Positions 59,946 through 64,000 of a stretch of DNA of 64,000 nucleotides are shown piece by piece. Position 1 is the stretch's first letter; each line of letters begins with the position of its first letter. This DNA comes from Hymenobacter lapidiphilus. Its GTDB lineage: Bacteria > Bacteroidota > Bacteroidia > Cytophagales > Hymenobacteraceae. The DNA lies in the NCBI RefSeq assembly GCF_003417065.2, contig NZ_QVLT01000015.1, forward strand, positions 1 to 64,000. The letters are read 5' to 3'. The notes under the pieces are model-generated. The model worked only from the letters and a program-made list of their open reading frames with translations. It ran no database searches and was not told the DNA's origin. Made by a program: the position numbers and the translations under genes.

Positions 59946-62564
59946 TCAGGAGGCACTTAAGGCCTGCACCGCCGGTTGTGCCTTCCCGGTCGCCAGCCCA
60001 CGCCGCCGGATGATGAGCTTCCGGATTTCCACTGCCCAGAACACTACACTGGCCACGGCCGCGGCAACGCCCAGCTCGGCTACAGTAAGCGGCTGGGTAC
60101 TGAACAGCTCGTTGCAGAAGGGGACGTAGATGATGGTCAGGTGCAGGCCCACGGTGAGCAGCACGGCCCCCAGCATGGGTTTGTTGGAGAGCAGGCCGAG
60201 GCTAAAAATGGATTCGCGGCCCGAGCGAATAGCCAGCGCCAGTCCTAGCTGACTGAAGCAGAGCACGGTAAAGGCCATCGTTTGCCAGTGCGGCAGGCCC
60301 CGCCCGATGGCCCAGGCCTGCACGCCAATGGTGAGGCCGCCCACCAGCAGCCCCACGGCCAGGATAAACCAGCCCAGCCCGTCGGCAAAAATGGTCTGGC
60401 GCGGGTCGATGGGCGGGCGCTGCATTGTGCTCTTCTCCGACGGCTCGTAGGCCAGCGCCAGGCCGGGCAGGCCGTCGGTTATCAGGTTGATCCAGAGAAT
60501 ATGGATGGCCAGCAACGGCACGGGCAGGCCAAAAAACGGGGCGCAAAACAGGGCCGTTATTTCCCCCACGCTGCCCGCCAGCAGGTAGCGGATAAACTTG
60601 AGGATGTTGTCGTAGATGCGCCGCCCATGCCGCACGGCCTCCACAATGGTAGCAAAGTTGTCGTCGAGCAGAATCATGGCCGCCGCTTCCTTGGCCACTT
60701 CGGTGCCATTGATGCCCATGGCAATACCGATATCGGCGTTTTTGAGGGCCGGCGCATCGTTCACGCCGTCGCCCGTCATGGCCACGAACTGGTGCCGGGC
60801 CTGCAGGGCACTGATGATGCGCAGCTTTTGGGCAGGGTCGACGCGGGCGTACACCCGCACTTTTTCCACTACCGCCGCGAAGGCCGCCTCGTCGAGCGCC
60901 GTCAGTTCGGGGCCGGTCAGCACCAGCTCTTCCTCGGAGGAAATGATACCCAGCTTTTCAGCAATGGCCTTGGCCGTGAGCTTGTGGTCGCCGGTAATCA
61001 TGACGGGGATGATGCCGGCCGTTTTGCATTCGGCCACGGCCTGGCGGGCCTCTTCGCGGGGCGGGTCCATCAGGCTGGCGAAGCCCAGAAAGATAAGGTC
61101 GGTTTCGACGGTGGCCGGGGTGAGGTCGGCGGGCAGTTCGGGGAGCAATTTGGCCCCGTAGGCCAGCACCCGGTAGCCCTGCGCGGCCTGCGCATCCACG
61201 CGTCGGCGCAGGTCGGCAATGCCGGCCTGCTGGCTTGTGGCAAGCTGCTTATAGAGCGAGCCGGCGGCCCCTTTGGTGAGCACCAGCACGCCGTCCGGGG
61301 TTTGGTGCAGCGTGGTCATGCACTTGCGCTCCGAGTCGAAAGGCAGCTCGGCCAGGCGCGGAAACTGCGTTTCCAGCCCGGAGCGGGCATAGTCTTTGTC
61401 GGCCGCGTAGCGGGCCAGGGCCACTTCGGTCGAGTCGCCCAGCCAGTTGTTTTCGGGGTCGCGGGTGGCGTCGGTATTCAGGGCCAGGGCCGTGAGCAGG
61501 GCGTTGCAGCCCTCCAGGCCGGGCAGTGCCACGGCGGGCACTTCGTAGAGGTCCTCCACCGTCATCTGGTTGAGCGTGAGCGTGCCGGTTTTATCGGTGC
61601 AGATGTAGGTGACCGAGCCCAGCGTTTCCACGGCCGGCAGCTTGCGGATGAGGGCGTGGCTTTGCATGAGCCGCCCCGCCCCCAGCGCCAGCGACACGGT
61701 AACCAGCGCCGGCAGGGCCTCGGGAAGCGCCGCAATAGCCAGCGAAATAGCCACCAGCAGCAAGTCCTCCCAAGGCTCGCCCCGCAGCCAGCCCACCGCA
61801 AAAAACAGCGCCCCCACCACCAGCGCGGCCACCGACAGGCGCTTGCCCAACGTACCCAGCCGCTTTTGCAACGGCGTCACCACTTCGGCCGTCTGGATGA
61901 GGGCGGCAATCTTGCCCAACTCGGTGCGCATGCCCGTCGCTACCACGTAGGCGGTGGCCCGGCCATTGGTGACGGAGGTACCCTTGTAGCCCAGGTTGAC
62001 CCGGTCGCCGAGGGAATAGTCGCCGGGTGGCAGCGCCTCCACGGTTTTCTCCACGTTATTGGACTCGCCAGTCAGCGACGACTCGTCCACCTTGAGGGTG
62101 AAGGTTTCCAGAAAGCGCACATCAGCCGGAATCACGTTGCCGGCTTCGAGCAGCACCACGTCGCCGGGCACCAGCCCGGCGGTGAGCACCTGTTGCGGCT
62201 GGCCGTCGCGGAGCACCTGCGCGTGGCTGGCGGCCATTTTTTGCAGGGCCTCTATCGCCTTGTCGGCCCGGTATTCCTGCACAAACCCGATGACCGCGTT
62301 TAGCCCCACAATAGCCAGAATAACGTAGGCCGACTTAGCCTCACCAATGAGAACCGACACGCCGGCGGCGGCCAGCAGCACCAGAATCATCACGTCGGCC
62401 AGCTGGTGCAGCAGCAACTGCCAGACGGTTTTCTGCTGGGAGCCGGACAGTTGGTTAGGGCCATGCTCGGCCAGGCGCTGCCCGGCCGTGGCCGCGTCGA
62501 GCCCGACCGGCGAGGTAGTCAGAGCGGCGGCCACATCGGCCACGGGGGGAAGGTGATAATCCAT
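59946..62564 (-). CDS. P-type Ca2+-ATPase (PMCA/SERCA-like)
   Basis: 872 residues. Cation-transporting P-type ATPase: the TGES loop in SSLTGESNNVEK, PEALPALVTVSLALG in helix 4 (transport-site Pro/Glu), phosphorylation motif CTDKTGTLTLNQM, and the hinge GDGVNDAPALKNADIGIAMG. Helix and cytoplasmic-domain layout is of the P2A group, which moves Ca2+ (or Mn2+) out of the cytoplasm. ATG 62564 starts MDYHLPPVADV, a normal N-terminus. It is followed on the same strand by nhaA. Confidence 0.93.
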   Translation of the reverse strand: MDYHLPPVADVAAALTTSPVGLDAATAGQRLAEHGPNQLSGSQQKTVWQLLLHQLADVMILVLLAAAGVSVLIGEAKSAYVILAIVGLNAVIGFVQEYRADKAIEALQKMAASHAQVLRDGQPQQVLTAGLVPGDVVLLEAGNVIPADVRFLETFTLKVDESSLTGESNNVEKTVEALPPGDYSLGDRVNLGYKGTSVTNGRATAYVVATGMRTELGKIAALIQTAEVVTPLQKRLGTLGKRLSVAALVVGALFFAVGWLRGEPWEDLLLVAISLAIAALPEALPALVTVSLALGAGRLMQSHALIRKLPAVETLGSVTYICTDKTGTLTLNQMTVEDLYEVPAVALPGLEGCNALLTALALNTDATRDPENNWLGDSTEVALARYAADKDYARSGLETQFPRLAELPFDSERKCMTTLHQTPDGVLVLTKGAAGSLYKQLATSQQAGIADLRRRVDAQAAQGYRVLAYGAKLLPELPADLTPATVETDLIFLGFASLMDPPREEARQAVAECKTAGIIPVMITGDHKLTAKAIAEKLGIISSEEELVLTGPELTALDEAAFAAVVEKVRVYARVDPAQKLRIISALQARHQFVAMTGDGVNDAPALKNADIGIAMGINGTEVAKEAAAMILLDDNFATIVEAVRHGRRIYDNILKFIRYLLAGSVGEITALFCAPFFGLPVPLLAIHILWINLITDGLPGLALAYEPSEKSTMQRPPIDPRQTIFADGLGWFILAVGLLVGGLTIGVQAWAIGRGLPHWQTMAFTVLCFSQLGLALAIRSGRESIFSLGLLSNKPMLGAVLLTVGLHLTIIYVPFCNELFSTQPLTVAELGVAAAVASVVFWAVEIRKLIIRRRGLATGKAQPAVQALSAS

Positions 62565-62614
62565 AGAATAAAGTAGTTGCGCGCTTTTGCTTGGAGTAGG
62601 CGGCCATCGGAAAA

Positions 62615-62734
62615 GTCATGCTGAGCATGTGGCGAATTGAGCCAGGGTCGTAACGTAGGCGAAGCATCTCTCCCGCTTCGTTGAAGAAGCATTGCAACGA
62701 AGCGGGAGAGATGCTTCGGCAAGCTCAGCATGAC
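62615..62734. repeat. Dispersed palindrome between phosphoketolase and P-ATPase genes
   Basis: GTCATGCTGAGC outer ends, inner core GAAGCATCTCTCCCGCTTCG with its complement. The left arm carries a 30-base insertion relative to other copies. Same family as 24138-24223. Confidence 0.8.
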
Positions 62735-62739
62735 CGCCC

Positions 62740-64000
62740 TTATGCCTCTCCCCTACCTGCCCACTGCCAGTCCCGGATTTCGGGCATATCCTGGCCGTAA
62801 CGGTAGATGTACTGCTTGTGGGCCACGAGTTTATCCTGGAGCAGCTGCTTGAGGTGGGCGCCGCGGTTGCCGAGTCGGGGCACCCGGTCGAGCACGTCCA
62901 TCACCAGGTGGAAGCGGTCCAGCTCGTTGAGCACGGTCATGTCGAAGGCCGTCGTGATGGTGCCTTCCTCCTTGTAGCCGCGCACGTGCATGTGGGGGTT
63001 GTTGGCGCGGTTGTAGGTGAGGCGATGCACCAGCCAAGGGTAGCCGTGGAAAGCAAAAACCACCGGCTTGTTGCGCGTAAACAGCGCGTCGTAGTCGGCA
63101 TCGCTCAGTCCGTGGGGGTGCTCAGTATTGCGCTGCAGGCGCAGCAAATCCACCACGTTCACCACCCGAATTTTCAGCTCCGGCAGGTGCTCGCGCAGGA
63201 TGGAAACAGCGGCCAGCGTTTCGAGCGTGGGCACGTCGCCGCAGCAGGCCATCACGGCATCGGGCTCCTGGCCGGCGTCGGAGCTGGCCCAGGGCCAGAT
63301 GCCGATGCCCTGGGTGCAGTGCCTGATGGCCGCGTCCATGCTCAGCCACTGCGGGGCGGGGTGCTTGGCGGCCACAATCACGTTCACGTAGTGGCGGCTG
63401 CGCAGGCAGTGGTCCATCACCGAGAGCAGGCAGTTGGCATCCGGCGGCAGATACACGCGCACAACGCTGGCTTTCTTGTTGACGACGTGGTCGATAAAGC
63501 CGGGGTCCTGGTGCGTGAAGCCGTTGTGGTCCTGCCGCCACACGGTGCTCGTGAGCAGGTAGTTGAGCGAGGCAATATTGCGCCGCCACGGAATTTCGAG
63601 CGTCGTTTTCAACCACTTGGCGTGCTGGTTGAACATCGAATCGACGATGTGAATGAACGCCTCGTAGCTATTGAAGAGCCCGTGCCGGCCGGTGAGCAGG
63701 TAGCCTTCCAGCCAGCCCTCGCACTGGTGTTCGCTCAGCATTTCCACCACGCTGCCCGAAGTTGCCAGAAATTCGTCGTGCGGGGCGGTGGCGGCGTCCC
63801 ACTGCCGGTTGGTGGCCTCAAACACTGCCCCTAATTTGTTGGACAGCGTCTCGTCGGGCCCGAAAATCCGAAAGTTGCGGGGCTCCGAATTGCGCGCCAC
63901 TACATCGCGCAAAAACTTCCCCACCGTGCCCGTGTCGCTGGCCTCCACGGTGCCGGGCGATGGTACGTCCACGGCGTAATCGGCAAAGTCGGGCAGCAGC
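62740..64000 (-). CDS. Phosphoketolase, C-terminal part (partial)
   Basis: The frame is open at the right edge, so the N-terminus lies outside. The visible ~420 residues are the C-terminal half of a thiamine-diphosphate phosphoketolase, which splits xylulose 5-phosphate (and/or fructose 6-phosphate) to acetyl phosphate. Landmarks: [70 protein letters not shown] and the end WAGRGEA (parts). It joins pentose phosphate flow (rpe earlier in the window) to acetate metabolism. Confidence 0.92.
   Translation of the reverse strand, partial: LLPDFADYAVDVPSPGTVEASDTGTVGKFLRDVVARNSEPRNFRIFGPDETLSNKLGAVFEATNRQWDAATAPHDEFLATSGSVVEMLSEHQCEGWLEGYLLTGRHGLFNSYEAFIHIVDSMFNQHAKWLKTTLEIPWRRNIASLNYLLTSTVWRQDHNGFTHQDPGFIDHVVNKKASVVRVYLPPDANCLLSVMDHCLRSRHYVNVIVAAKHPAPQWLSMDAAIRHCTQGIGIWPWASSDAGQEPDAVMACCGDVPTLETLAAVSILREHLPELKIRVVNVVDLLRLQRNTEHPHGLSDADYDALFTRNKPVVFAFHGYPWLVHRLTYNRANNPHMHVRGYKEEGTITTAFDMTVLNELDRFHLVMDVLDRVPRLGNRGAHLKQLLQDKLVAHKQYIYRYGQDMPEIRDWQWAGRGEA

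Noticed and set aside
60282..62303. 673-codon open frame opposite the P-type ATPase gene
   Set aside because: Antisense shadow; rich in His/Arg/Gln/Gly with no domain, and the ATPase has all its motifs.

Overview
The window looks like a chromosomal segment of a high-GC Bacteroidota, most plausibly Hymenobacter or a close relative (Cytophagales). The evidence is the gene set: T9SS-type sorting domains, a PorP/SprF-family protein, a CarboxypepD_reg-type TonB receptor, DUF2911, and a Bacteroidota gyrA. There is almost no Shine-Dalgarno signal, and several promoters carry the Bacteroidota -7 box TAnnTTTG. Identity is inferred from protein families only; no 16S rRNA is present.

Layout. 1-7.4 kb: TonB-like transducer, folC (frameshifted as read), trmB, a TrpF-like protein, mnmA, a lipoprotein and a secreted S8 protease. 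7.4-12.7 kb: a PorP/SprF gene and a 1363-residue Ig-like, T9SS type B adhesin. 13-18 kb: a zinc-ribbon protein, rpe with a TonB receptor, and a DUF2911 protein. 18.1-26.6 kb: a complete histidine operon hisG-D-C-B-H-A-F-IE, preceded by a promoter and a His-rich leader peptide. 26.6-30.3 kb: envelope glycosylation genes and a GDPD-like protein. 30.3-32.7 kb: an AT-richer island with one unrecognised gene. 32.7-38.6 kb: TPR protein, gyrA, lipoprotein, HAD and HD hydrolases. 38.7-39.7 kb: an Xre/RES toxin-antitoxin pair. 40-47.8 kb: fasciclin protein, flavin reductase, maf, DUF1015, pdxH, YqgE, a DUF349 protein (amber-interrupted as read) and tRNA-Thr. 48-53.2 kb: an uncharacterised radical SAM/SPASM-lipoprotein-outer membrane protein cluster next to an HTH regulator. 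53.3-64 kb: transposase and fnr remnants, a cbb3-type oxidase locus whose catalytic gene is broken twice as read, then nhaA, a Ca2+-type P-ATPase and a phosphoketolase (partial).

Two things stand out. First, the his operon has a 42-codon leader peptide ending in HHHGHH, starting about 18 bp after a good TAnnTTTG box. This suggests ribosome-mediated attenuation, although I see no canonical U-tract terminator. Second, at least a dozen intergenic spots carry degenerate seven-base-periodic arrays of the form TTAGNNN (variants TTAGGGA, TTAGCTG, TTAGTGC, TGAGTAT), usually as two opposed arms of a long hairpin. In one case the heptamers are permuted between the arms. A separate family of palindromes (core GAAGCATCTCTACCGCTTCG) and a GC-rich palindrome family are interspersed. 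Almost every gene junction of the his operon carries a different palindrome.

Several housekeeping genes are interrupted in this sequence (folC, ccoN, the DUF349 gene). Some of these may be sequencing errors rather than biology. The truncated fnr and multiply frameshifted transposase are more convincing decay.
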